Source: Aquimarina mycalae (lineage in GTDB: Bacteria > Bacteroidota > Bacteroidia > Flavobacteriales > Flavobacteriaceae). From it: a DNA stretch of 64,000 nucleotides. Below, in pieces: positions 18,393-27,166 of this stretch. Under the pieces are notes generated by a model. It did not search any database. It saw only the letters and a program-made list of their open reading frames with translations, and was not told the DNA's origin. Both the position numbers and the translations under genes were made by a program. The stretch is taken from NCBI RefSeq assembly GCF_029906345.1, contig NZ_JARYGY010000003.1:372001-436000 (forward strand), given 5' to 3'. The first letter of the stretch is position 1. Every line of letters begins with the position of its first letter.

Positions 18393-18980
18393 TCTATATT
18401 TGTCGTTCAACCCAACACCATCTAATATCATAGGCGTAATCTTTGTTATTCTTGAAACTCTAGTAGCTTCTCGTTTAGCAGTCGTAATATATTCCACATA
18501 TTCTTTTTGCTTAAAAGGAGTAAGTTTACTGAATGATACTTCTGCTTCTTTATTAGAAGCAAACAAGGCATCTAACTCTTTTGGTATCTCGAAGCCCTTA
18601 GATTTCTCTATTTTTATTTCCTTACCTTCTTTTTGATTCTGAATGGCTTCTTTAGTGTATTGTAATACAAGTTCTTTATCGATATCATCAAAGCCGTGAA
18701 ATCTCCATTGTCTCAAACCTTTGGTCTTTCCTTCTTGAGCATTGATCAATTTTTTCTCTTTATCTTCTAAAAACACTCCTTGATAAAACCAGATTCCTAC
18801 ATAAGATTTAAAAGCTCCTAACCCTATCACATTTTTACCATCTATTGTATACACAGGAATTCCCCATTTTATAGTTTCTTTCATTTCTGTAGAAGACATA
18901 ATAGCTCTTAGTAACTCTAAACTTTCTTTCCATTCAGTTTTCTTTGAAATAAACTCTTCTACCGATTTGTTTTTTTCCAT
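18390..18980 (-). CDS. DUF1801/YdeI-family protein
   Basis: This 196-residue protein has a DUF1801 domain in the first 115 residues (KWGIPVYTIDGKNVIGLGAFKSYVGIWF and GLRQWRFHGFDDI regions). A YdeI-type C-terminal segment ends in EYVEYITTAKREATRVSRI, which is the conserved helix of this family. It is cytoplasmic. The family is widespread but its biochemical role is not established. A shorter DUF1801 paralogue is encoded at 29387-29815. Confidence 0.85.
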   Translation of the reverse strand: MEKNKSVEEFISKKTEWKESLELLRAIMSSTEMKETIKWGIPVYTIDGKNVIGLGAFKSYVGIWFYQGVFLEDKEKKLINAQEGKTKGLRQWRFHGFDDIDKELVLQYTKEAIQNQKEGKEIKIEKSKGFEIPKELDALFASNKEAEVSFSKLTPFKQKEYVEYITTAKREATRVSRITKITPMILDGVGLNDKYR

Positions 18981-19059
18981 ACTACTAAAGTTTATAATGT
19001 TGTACCTAATACACTAAAATATAAAAACCAGTTGAAAACTCTATGACTGTGCCAATCTA

Positions 19060-20307
19060 TTAGTGATTAAAAGGATGTTCGTTCACCCAATGAAAATCTC
19101 GATTAGTTAACCTAAAGTCAGTTTCTGATTTTCGTTTAAAATGTATAAATAACGAATCACCATCTAACTTACCTCTTAATTGCAGTAATTCCTTACCATT
19201 AAAATAATATGAAAAATGCTGTGGGATACAAGCTGTAGATTCTTTAAAAGCTATTTCCTGAGAATTCGTATTTGTTTCAAAAGTGTACCTATCAATAGAA
19301 TCATTCATTTTTTTTACAATAGCTTGTTTTTTCTGATCAATAATTAAGTATCTCCATTGAGATTGATCTGTAAGCAATGGTTGTAAGGTATCTCTGTTCT
19401 TTATAAATAAATGTGATTCCCATATCCCGTAAAACTCTGATCTTTCTTTAGTTTGTTCCCTTATATCAAACTGTATTATAGCCTGAAAAGCGCAAATTCC
19501 GAAAACAACAATCACTATAAGTTTTTTTCCAATCATTTTTACTTTTCTATATCCTGGATTCTTAATCAACACATAGTGATCAACTTTTTCAGCAACTTTA
19601 TTTTTAAAGAAAACATTTATTAAACGATTCCTATCGACCCATATTAATATTAAAGCTACTAATAGTAGATGAAAGGAAAATTGCTTTACTGGAACATCAT
19701 AAGTAAAATTAATCATTACTACATTAGTCATTACACCTAGAATAATAAGACTTCCTAATGTAACTGTCTTTCTAAAGAGTAATAGTACTCCTCCTAACAA
19801 TTCAGCAAAACCAGTAAAAAAACTATAGGCAAAAGAGTGTCCCATAAAAGTCCAGGCCAAACCCATTGGAGACATTTCACCTACTTCTTGTAGCAATAGT
19901 TCAAGGCTAGGATCGCCAAATTGTGCTTTAAATACTTTTGCAAAACCATAAAGAAGCATTGCTAAAAACAAGGCCGTTTTTAATATCGCTTGAAACCAAT
20001 GCCATAGTATTGTATAAGAAGTTCTTTTGCGGTCTAAAGCAGTCCAGATTAGCACAACAAATATAGTTAGTACAACATTAAACCCTAACCTAACGAAATC
20101 AAAAGTTCTATCTCCACTTCCTGTACTTTTCATATCAAAATCTGCACCCCAATGCAATATATATTCTGCAAACCATCGTAATGGAGTTTCCAGAAAAAGA
20201 GATGTAAATAAAAGAAGAATATATAAAATTAAATATGTAAAGATAGCTCTGAAACCAAGCTTATGTAATCGACTCCAGTTTTCTTTGGATTCTTGTGAAT
20301 GTACCAT
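19060..20307 (-). CDS. DoxX-like membrane protein with C-terminal extracytoplasmic domain
   Basis: This 415-residue protein has about seven membrane helices in its first 270 residues. The segment FAELLGGVLLLFRKTVTLGSLI, followed by a long helix ending in a charged turn, matches the DoxX/DoxD fold. From about residue 285 a soluble domain of about 130 residues extends to the C terminus, beta-rich with several Ser/Arg/Phe-rich stretches. DoxX proteins are linked to thiol or quinone redox chemistry, but this fusion gives no direct clue to substrate. Confidence 0.75.
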   Translation of the reverse strand: MVHSQESKENWSRLHKLGFRAIFTYLILYILLLFTSLFLETPLRWFAEYILHWGADFDMKSTGSGDRTFDFVRLGFNVVLTIFVVLIWTALDRKRTSYTILWHWFQAILKTALFLAMLLYGFAKVFKAQFGDPSLELLLQEVGEMSPMGLAWTFMGHSFAYSFFTGFAELLGGVLLLFRKTVTLGSLIILGVMTNVVMINFTYDVPVKQFSFHLLLVALILIWVDRNRLINVFFKNKVAEKVDHYVLIKNPGYRKVKMIGKKLIVIVVFGICAFQAIIQFDIREQTKERSEFYGIWESHLFIKNRDTLQPLLTDQSQWRYLIIDQKKQAIVKKMNDSIDRYTFETNTNSQEIAFKESTACIPQHFSYYFNGKELLQLRGKLDGDSLFIHFKRKSETDFRLTNRDFHWVNEHPFNH

Positions 20308-20427
20308 ATTAATTAAGTTAGATACTTGTTAGAAGCATAGAATTCTAATTCGTTACAACTTATTTTAATAACAGTAATGAAAACTTATAAGGGAATGAAA
20401 CCAAAATACTTATTATTCTTGTTTTGT

Positions 20428-20859
20428 CTATTCTAAATACTTTTTCAATCTTTCTTTTATAAAATAATCCCATCCTCCTTGGCAACTTTCCCTTGTAAAC
20501 TCAGGAACATCTGAAGGGAAATCTTCTGTAACTGTAAGTGAAAAATTAAGTTTTGTAGCACTCTTATGTTCAGATAATTCAAAAGTGACATACCCATCAC
20601 CCGAAAATTCCTCATAACTCCAGGTATAACTAATTTTCTGATTTGGCACAACTTCAATAATTTCCCAGCGATGTGTATACTTTCTATCCTCGACTTGCAC
20701 TAAAAATTGTGTTTTAAACCCAACTTCGGGAATGAAGTCTACAATATTATCAAAAAACCATTGCCTCATTTCTTGCACATCTGTTAATGCACTCCATACT
20801 TTATTCATAGAGGTATTAAAAATTTGCTCTACTGTAATAGGTTTGTCTGTAGTTTTCAT
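20428..20859 (-). CDS. SRPBCC/AHSA1-domain protein
   Basis: This 143-residue protein opens with VEQIFNTSMNKVWSALTD and continues with MRQWFFD, SYTWSYEE and the final amphipathic helix of the START-like SRPBCC fold, AHSA1 (Hsp90 activator homologue) branch. The fold binds hydrophobic ligands, but bacterial members mostly lack an assigned role. It is a single cytoplasmic domain of normal family length. It stands alone between the DoxX-like gene and the divergent lipoprotein gene. Confidence 0.88.
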   Translation of the reverse strand: MKTTDKPITVEQIFNTSMNKVWSALTDVQEMRQWFFDNIVDFIPEVGFKTQFLVQVEDRKYTHRWEIIEVVPNQKISYTWSYEEFSGDGYVTFELSEHKSATKLNFSLTVTEDFPSDVPEFTRESCQGGWDYFIKERLKKYLE

Positions 20860-20934
20860 AATTTTAATGGATTTTACAAAAGATCAACATTTTTAATATT
20901 ATAAAATAATAACATAAATATATAAAAAACATCT

Positions 20935-20950
20935 TGGCATAAAACTTGAT
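20935..20950 (+). promoter_or_regulatory. sigma-54-type promoter (TGGCAT-N5-TTGAT)
   Basis: TGGCAT at 20935-20940, five bases, then TTGAT at 20946-20950 matches the -24/-12 pattern except that the -12 GC is GA. The ATG of the lipoprotein gene is 24 bp downstream. The same layout stands before the genes at 35896 and 40194. Confidence 0.5.
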
Positions 20951-20973
20951 AAAACTGCCTTAAATATCAAACA

Positions 20974-21516
20974 ATGAAAAATTTATTATTGATCGGATCT
21001 TTTTTAATTCTATTATCATCTTGTGTTCCAACCAAAATAGCTCCAAATATTGAAGATTATAAAGTGACGATTGGTAAAAAATTTAAAAAACAACTGCCTA
21101 AAAGGACTGCATTTATTTTTGAAGATCCTAAAAATGCCAATGAATTTTATCAATTCATCAATGCCAAATTTAAATTAAACAATGAGGATGTTCGATGGAA
21201 TGTTCCTTTTACTGTAAATAATGAAGAATATTTCCTTTCGTTTTATGAAGTAGAAAGAAGTTCTAATACTATTAACCTTGCACCAATGGCAATAGATGCT
21301 ATTTTAGATGTTAATGAAGGTGGTCCTGTTCTTGAAGATTTTTATACCAGTCGAAGTGGAAAATGGTACGTAGCACTTACTGTGAATGACAATGATTTTA
21401 TGGATCCTCTTAAAGAGAACTATCTAAAAAGAGACGAGATTGTAATTTTTCTAAAACAACTTAAAAATGAATATTTATCTACTAGTAATTATAAAAAATA
21501 TTTACTGATAGATTAA
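20974..21516 (+). CDS. lipoprotein, unknown function (180 aa)
   Basis: The signal peptide ends in a clear lipobox LLSSC with Cys17. The mature domain has KRTAFIFEDPKNANEFYQFIN near residues 44-64 and many aromatic residues, suggesting a compact alpha/beta fold. I know no family. The gene stands alone, and its start is 24 bp after a sigma-54-type -24/-12 sequence, which suggests induction by an activator protein rather than constitutive expression (inference). Confidence 0.8.
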   Translation: MKNLLLIGSFLILLSSCVPTKIAPNIEDYKVTIGKKFKKQLPKRTAFIFEDPKNANEFYQFINAKFKLNNEDVRWNVPFTVNNEEYFLSFYEVERSSNTINLAPMAIDAILDVNEGGPVLEDFYTSRSGKWYVALTVNDNDFMDPLKENYLKRDEIVIFLKQLKNEYLSTSNYKKYLLID

Positions 21517-21571
21517 TGTATTGATACTAAGATATTTTTTGAATAAATTACCTAAATATTTTTAAACCATT

Positions 21572-22495
21572 TTATACTATAGGTATATACAAATCAACAA
21601 TGAATTTATTTTCAGGATGTTCACGAAAATCATTATGATATATCTCAAATGGGTTTTCTTCAGCTTTTTTATATCCGTTTTCGTTCATCCATACAAAAAG
21701 GCTACTCCACGATTTTTCGAAATCATTAGGAGTAATTTCAAAACGACCTACAATACTTCTTCCTTTATTAATGCTAATCGAAGTAATCTCACCTTGTTCT
21801 TTAAATGTTGCGTCGGTAAGTATACAAATACTCATACGCACCTTATCAGGAGATGTGATTTTAAAACTATCATGAAATATTCTTCCCATTTTAGTTTTTG
21901 GGTCATCTAGTATTCCCTGAGGCTTTGCCCATCTAATTAATCTATCAAAAGTATACTCTATACCATCGATTCCTATTTGTGTGATACTTGCAAAATTTAA
22001 CTCTTCAATTTCTTTTACTTCAATTTTAGCGTTCATTTTAATCCAGTGTATATGATTATTAATGTTGCAAATGTATTTTTCAAAGATCAAATTCTCTTGT
22101 CCAATCTTGCTATTCGTTTTACTAATCTTGCTAAATTTTCCAGGAAGTTGTTTTCGAAACTCGGTTGGACTAACTCCATAAAAATTCTTAAACGCTCTCG
22201 TAAATGAAGAATTACTCTTAAAACCATATTGTAGCGACAATTCAGAAACGCTCACTTCTTTTTTGTGCATTAATACAGTAGCTGCCTTTTCAATTCGTCT
22301 TCTATTGATATATATATTCAAAGTTTCACCAATTATCGCTTTAAAAATTCTATGAAAATGAAAAGGAGAATATATCGCAACTTTAGCAATTGATTCTAAT
22401 GACAAATCCGTATCGAGATGATCATCAATATATCTTAATGCCAAATTTATTCGACCGATATATTCTTTTTGTGTCTCATTCTCTATATACTTCAT
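21572..22495 (-). CDS. AraC-family regulator with GyrI-like effector domain
   Basis: This 307-residue regulator has an N-terminal AraC double helix-turn-helix (about residues 10-110; LSLESIAKVAIYSPFHFHRI and YGFKSNSSFTRAFKNFYGVSP). A GyrI-like/SoxS-type effector-binding domain follows (about 155-305). This order, DNA-binding first and ligand domain second, is that of Rob/BmrR-like sensors of small hydrophobic molecules. The GNAT acetyltransferase gene 25 bp upstream is probably co-transcribed. No target operator could be picked out. Confidence 0.9.
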   Translation of the reverse strand: MKYIENETQKEYIGRINLALRYIDDHLDTDLSLESIAKVAIYSPFHFHRIFKAIIGETLNIYINRRRIEKAATVLMHKKEVSVSELSLQYGFKSNSSFTRAFKNFYGVSPTEFRKQLPGKFSKISKTNSKIGQENLIFEKYICNINNHIHWIKMNAKIEVKEIEELNFASITQIGIDGIEYTFDRLIRWAKPQGILDDPKTKMGRIFHDSFKITSPDKVRMSICILTDATFKEQGEITSISINKGRSIVGRFEITPNDFEKSWSSLFVWMNENGYKKAEENPFEIYHNDFREHPENKFIVDLYIPIV

Positions 22496-22520
22496 TTATT
22501 GTAACATTCTAGTGTAGGTT

Positions 22521-22967
22521 CTAATTACTATTCAACTGGAGCTCCATTACGTAAAGATCAAGTCCTTGACCCCAATAATCCTTTTCAGTTCTTATAAGAT
22601 TATAGCCAAACTTTTCGAAAAACTTATACGCTAGTTGAGAGGTTGTTACTACAGATTTTTCTACTAATGGGTTTGATGTAAATGTTTTTAGACAATAAGC
22701 TACTGCTTTTTTCCCAAGTCCTAATCCAGTATAATTTGGATGAAAAAATATCCATGTGATTCTTCCAGATGTATCATTTTCGTCTACATAACACCCCATT
22801 CCTCCAACTATTTCACCGTCATATTCAATCGTCAAGTATGTGTCACCGTGTAACTCTAAATACGCTTCAAAATCCTGAATTTCTTTCTGATCAAAATACT
22901 TTGGTGTGTTAAGTATAAAAATATCAACTAACTGTTTTCTATCAGATAATGTATAAGGTCTTATCAC
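22521..22967 (-). CDS. GNAT-family acetyltransferase
   Basis: This 148-residue protein is a single GNAT domain with the acetyl-CoA binding segment FFHPNYTGLGLGKKAVAYCL (motif Q/RxxGxG/A at about 87-95) and a C-terminal AYKFFEKFGYNLI motif. It is probably co-transcribed with the AraC/GyrI regulator 25 bp downstream; such pairs often modify small toxic molecules. The substrate is unknown. Confidence 0.88.
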   Translation of the reverse strand: MIRPYTLSDRKQLVDIFILNTPKYFDQKEIQDFEAYLELHGDTYLTIEYDGEIVGGMGCYVDENDTSGRITWIFFHPNYTGLGLGKKAVAYCLKTFTSNPLVEKSVVTTSQLAYKFFEKFGYNLIRTEKDYWGQGLDLYVMELQLNSN

Positions 22968-23047
22968 TTTTACTATTTAAATTTCATTAATAGTCAGCTA
23001 ATAAATATACATCATTAAATTCGTATTCTGATTCAAATAGTCATACT

Positions 23048-25453
23048 TTATAGAGCAATCTCTAACTTCTCAATGACTGCAGAATTCCAGTTAAAATCTA
23101 TAAACAGGGTATTATTTTTTTCATTCCAAATGAAAGGTATATTTTTGGTTCCAATCATCACAGATTTTGGAACTGTTTTAATATTATGAACTATTAATGA
23201 GATATTACGACTGGATTTGGCATATTGACCTCCTGTATTAGCTCTGAAATTTATTGACAGTGTTTCTTTAGTCTTTTTACTTTCAAAGTTTAATATTTCA
23301 TATCTTCCTTTCTCATAAGCATTAGGTGTTTTGCCATCATCATCATATAGTTTTCCGAAACTATTCTCAACCGACGCATCGTGATAGTAATGTAAAATCA
23401 ATTCCTTAGTATTATATGCTTCTGTGCTCTGTACTGTTTCAACCATTGGTATAAACGATCCACCTTTTACAAATACAGGAATATGATCTTCTACAGTTTC
23501 TACGGTAATATATCTTCCGCCTTCATATTTTTGATTGGTGAAGAAATCATACCAATTACAACCTTTAGGAAAATATACATCTTTTGATGCTACTTCGGAT
23601 TTTACTATTGGAGATACTAAAAAATTATCTCCCCATAAATAAGTATTAGAAACTGTTTGTAATTCTTTAGCATCTGGGTTTTCAAAAAACAAAGGTCGCA
23701 TCAATGGAACACCAGTTTGATTATTCTCAAAAGCTATTGTATAATTATAAGGTAGCATTCGATATCGAAGCTCAATACTCTTTCTTGCTAATTCTTTAGT
23801 TTTCTGATCATGAAACACAGGTTCTGGAGCGATATGCTCTTGTGCATGCGGTCTATAGATAGGTTGAAAAACTCCATACTGTAACCAGCGTGTATATAAA
23901 GCCGCATCAAATTTATCTCCACCAGCAAATCCTCCCAAATCAGAGTGCATATATCCCAATCCTTGAATTCCCATAGAAAGTGCAATTTCTGTTTGTGGTT
24001 GTAATCCTCCCCAACTTCTACTAACATCTCCAGACCAAGGAATCATACCAAAACGTTGAGATCCCGAATATCCAGCACGCATTAAAATAAAAGGGCGTTG
24101 TTCTGGAAAATCTTTTTGATACCCTTCTTGTACTAATTTTGCCCAATCATGACCATAGATATTATGTACTTCATCCGCAGATCCAGTGGCATGTAATAAA
24201 GCTGAAGGATGTACTTCTGGTTCGCCTAGGTCTCCCCACCATCCTGCGACTCCATATTCTTTAGTATAGGTTTTATAAATATTCCAAAACCAAGCTGCAC
24301 CTTTCTGATCATAAATATCTATAATTCCAGTATTACCGAAATAGAAATCAAATCTAAAAGGATTACCTAATGAATCTTTTCCAAGTACTTTTTCCGCTAC
24401 TGCTTCTTCCCATTTTTTCGATGTTGATAAAATAAAAGGTTCTGTAATTAATACAGTTTTTACTCCCTGATCTCTGAAATCATTGATCATTTGCTTTGGA
24501 TTAGGAAATGAATCTTTAAGAAACTCGAAGTTCCCCATATGTCCTTTCATCTCTTTTCCGAACCAATAAATATCTAAGATTACCGCATCTAAAGGAATAG
24601 AATCACTTTTAAACTTAGCAATAGTTTCTTTGGTTTCTTGTTCTGAATGATATCCAAAACGACTGGCAAAATTACCAAAAGCCCATCTTGGAGGTAACGG
24701 TTGCTTTCCTGTTAAATCAGTATATTGATCCATCAAATCTTTCCAATCATCACCTGCCACTACTTGATAGGTCTTTCTACCGTTAATCGTTTCATAGCTA
24801 AGTGTATTATCTTTTTTACTGTCAATATCCAGAAAACCTATTGGAGCATTATCAAAATGAACCGCATAAACCTTAGAAGATAAAACTAAAGGCATAGTAT
24901 AATTCATTAACTCTGAACGAGTCTCATACCCATAATGTGCTCTATTATACAATTGTAATCGATTACCTCTCCTATTCATTCCTACTACTCTTGCTCCAGC
25001 ACCATAAATCACTTCTTCTTTATCTAAATTAAAGTTTAAAATTTCGGTAGAATCTGTTTTTATATACCCCTCGTTTTCCGAAATCAATTTCTTCTCTTTA
25101 TAAGTATAATATATCTCAAAAGGTTCTTTATTTATATGGACCTGAATACCTTCTGCTCCATATATAATAGTATTATCTGTTTCTGTTAATTTTGCTGCAA
25201 TTCCTTTATTACCAAGAACCACTGCGTGAGATTCTGTATTAAAGGTCTCTCCTGTTGGAATAAAGGAAGTTTCTATAATCTTATCAGAATATAGTTTAAT
25301 GATGTACTTACCATTATCTCTAGGAATTTCTATAAACCGATCTTTTTGATAACTGCTGAAATTTGCAATAAAATCGCTTGAATTATTTTTACAAGAAACT
25401 GCTGCAAATGTTAGTATTCCGAAAAGTAAAAAAGAAAAAAATCTTGACTTCAT
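23048..25453 (-). CDS. glycoside hydrolase family 31 lipoprotein
   Basis: This 801-residue enzyme has a signal peptide with lipobox AAVSC (Cys at about 21), so it is probably surface- or periplasm-exposed. The GH31 barrel is intact. The catalytic nucleophile is D408 in GWWGDLGEPE, the acid/base is D476 in PWSGDVSRSW, and FGNFASRFGYHSE marks the start of the catalytic domain. A beta-sandwich N-terminal domain and C-terminal beta domains complete the usual architecture. The family covers alpha-glucosidases, alpha-xylosidases and related enzymes; the exact linkage cannot be told. It is isolated, with no SusCD or other glycosidase adjacent. Confidence 0.93.
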   Translation of the reverse strand: MKSRFFSFLLFGILTFAAVSCKNNSSDFIANFSSYQKDRFIEIPRDNGKYIIKLYSDKIIETSFIPTGETFNTESHAVVLGNKGIAAKLTETDNTIIYGAEGIQVHINKEPFEIYYTYKEKKLISENEGYIKTDSTEILNFNLDKEEVIYGAGARVVGMNRRGNRLQLYNRAHYGYETRSELMNYTMPLVLSSKVYAVHFDNAPIGFLDIDSKKDNTLSYETINGRKTYQVVAGDDWKDLMDQYTDLTGKQPLPPRWAFGNFASRFGYHSEQETKETIAKFKSDSIPLDAVILDIYWFGKEMKGHMGNFEFLKDSFPNPKQMINDFRDQGVKTVLITEPFILSTSKKWEEAVAEKVLGKDSLGNPFRFDFYFGNTGIIDIYDQKGAAWFWNIYKTYTKEYGVAGWWGDLGEPEVHPSALLHATGSADEVHNIYGHDWAKLVQEGYQKDFPEQRPFILMRAGYSGSQRFGMIPWSGDVSRSWGGLQPQTEIALSMGIQGLGYMHSDLGGFAGGDKFDAALYTRWLQYGVFQPIYRPHAQEHIAPEPVFHDQKTKELARKSIELRYRMLPYNYTIAFENNQTGVPLMRPLFFENPDAKELQTVSNTYLWGDNFLVSPIVKSEVASKDVYFPKGCNWYDFFTNQKYEGGRYITVETVEDHIPVFVKGGSFIPMVETVQSTEAYNTKELILHYYHDASVENSFGKLYDDDGKTPNAYEKGRYEILNFESKKTKETLSINFRANTGGQYAKSSRNISLIVHNIKTVPKSVMIGTKNIPFIWNEKNNTLFIDFNWNSAVIEKLEIAL

Positions 25454-25711
25454 ATATAATGCGTATTTCTAATATAGATAAGAACCAAATATACTCGAAT
25501 CCCTTTAAAATTAGGGAATAACGGCACACAGCAATACCGAATTATTAAATCTTCAGTTAAACTTGAAATATGCAATAAGAATGACAATAGTTTACTACAA
25601 CGATTTCGTAACCTAGTATAGAGGCAATTAAAGATATCCGAAATAGTTTTAAATTCGGGAATTGGGCATCTCGGATTCTACAAAAAACGCTTAAAATAAA
25701 ATACTTACACC

Positions 25712-26230
25712 CTAATTTCTAGGATATAAAAATGATTGTTCAACTTCAAAATCTACTATTCCATCTTTTCGGACATCATAAATAATAAATAATTGTCCCC
25801 AATATACACCATCCGTAAAATCTGCTATAATCCACTTATGGTTTAGTAATCTTACTTTATTTATGGCCATATTACCTTCCATCCCTGCAAAAGGAACAAT
25901 AGGGTTATCTGCTCCTGGTTTATTCTGAACAACAATCTGATCACTAATTGTAAGTTCTAATTTTTTAGCATCATATCCTTGCTCTTCAAAATAATTAATA
26001 GCTTCCTCGTCACTATCCAGTGAGAAATAAGTTAGATCCAAAACTTTATCAATCAATGAATCTTTTTCTAAATCTTTAGATTTTATTTCCTCTTCTTTCT
26101 CTTCTATTTTAGCCATTAAATTATCGATCTTACCATCATAAGATTCTTTAGCTTTTTTTGCATTCATAAATTGAAACAATATGAATAGAACTGAAAAAAT
26201 AAATAGGTATAAAAATATTCTGCTTCGCAT
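25712..26230 (-). CDS. single-pass membrane protein, unknown (172 aa)
   Basis: An N-terminal membrane helix (about residues 5-22) is followed by a charged coiled coil (about 25-62, rich in K, E and D) and a C-terminal globular domain of about 105 residues ending in FEVEQSFLYPRN. I know no activity for it. The gene is 1 bp from the metallo-beta-lactamase-fold hydrolase upstream, so they are translationally coupled and probably functionally related. Confidence 0.8.
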   Translation of the reverse strand: MRSRIFLYLFIFSVLFILFQFMNAKKAKESYDGKIDNLMAKIEEKEEEIKSKDLEKDSLIDKVLDLTYFSLDSDEEAINYFEEQGYDAKKLELTISDQIVVQNKPGADNPIVPFAGMEGNMAINKVRLLNHKWIIADFTDGVYWGQLFIIYDVRKDGIVDFEVEQSFLYPRN

Positions 26231-26231
26231 A

Positions 26232-26993
26232 TTAAATTGTAATTTTTAAATTATCGTAGGCAATAAAAACGTTTTCTGGTAATTGTTGTTCTACTTCATC
26301 ATGAAACCCTAACATATGACTTATATGAGTAAGATATGCTTTTTCGGGTTGTACTTCACGAATAAACTCTAAGGCTTCTTCTAGGTTAAAATGTGAATGA
26401 TGGGGTTCAATTCTCAAAGCACTCACTACCAAAACCTTTACTTCTTTAAGTTTATTAATTTCCTCTTGTTCAATCGTTTTTACATCCGTTAAGTATGCAA
26501 AATCTTTAAACCGAAACCCAAAAACCTGCAATCGATTATGCATTAAATTTATAGGAATCACATCCAGGTTACCCAGCGTAAATGGTTGGTTAGTTAGTTC
26601 ATTTTCTATAACGCTAGGTGCTCCTGGATATTTATTTTCTGATGAAAAGATATAACTAAATCTTGATCTTAAAGCTTTTAATACTCGTTGATGCGCATAC
26701 ACAGGAATATCTCCTTGTCTGAAGAAAAATGGTCTAATATCATCCATTCCCATAGTATGATCCGCATGTTCATGAGTAAAAACTATCCCATCAATCCACG
26801 TTACATTATTCGCCAGCATCTGTTGTCTAAAATCGGGACCACAATCAATTACATATTGATATTGATCCCACGAAATCATTACAGATACTCTTAATCTTTT
26901 ATCTTTAGGGTTTTTACTTAGACATACAGGATGATCACTCCCTATTATCGGAATCCCTTGCGATGTACCTGTGCCAAGAAATGTAACCTCCAT
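26232..26993 (-). CDS. metallo-beta-lactamase-fold hydrolase, PhnP-like
   Basis: This 253-residue protein starts with TFLGTGTSQGIP and carries the zinc motif THEHADHTMGMDD (about 75-87), a VIDCGPDF segment and late His residues in LTHISHMLGFHDE. This matches the PhnP-type branch, phosphodiesterases of the MBL fold acting on cyclic phosphate or related esters. It is cytoplasmic and complete. It is the first gene of a two-gene unit with the coiled-coil membrane protein. The actual substrate is not evident, as no phosphonate genes are nearby. Confidence 0.88.
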   Translation of the reverse strand: MEVTFLGTGTSQGIPIIGSDHPVCLSKNPKDKRLRVSVMISWDQYQYVIDCGPDFRQQMLANNVTWIDGIVFTHEHADHTMGMDDIRPFFFRQGDIPVYAHQRVLKALRSRFSYIFSSENKYPGAPSVIENELTNQPFTLGNLDVIPINLMHNRLQVFGFRFKDFAYLTDVKTIEQEEINKLKEVKVLVVSALRIEPHHSHFNLEEALEFIREVQPEKAYLTHISHMLGFHDEVEQQLPENVFIAYDNLKITI

Positions 26994-27166
26994 ACGTATT
27001 ATTGAATCAGAACAAATGTAATTATATTTTTTTTGCTCAAAAAGTAATTCATTTATGCTCTTTGTTATTTATACCAATTATAAAATGTAAAAAATTGACA
27101 CTTGTTTTTTTTAATAATACTTAATGTATTAGTAACTTTACATAAACAAAAAAAGCCCATTTCGCT

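Noticed and set aside
19025..19045. Minus-strand TGGCAC sequence as a fourth sigma-54 promoter
   Set aside because: The -24 half is good, but the -12 half reads TAG and lacks TTG.
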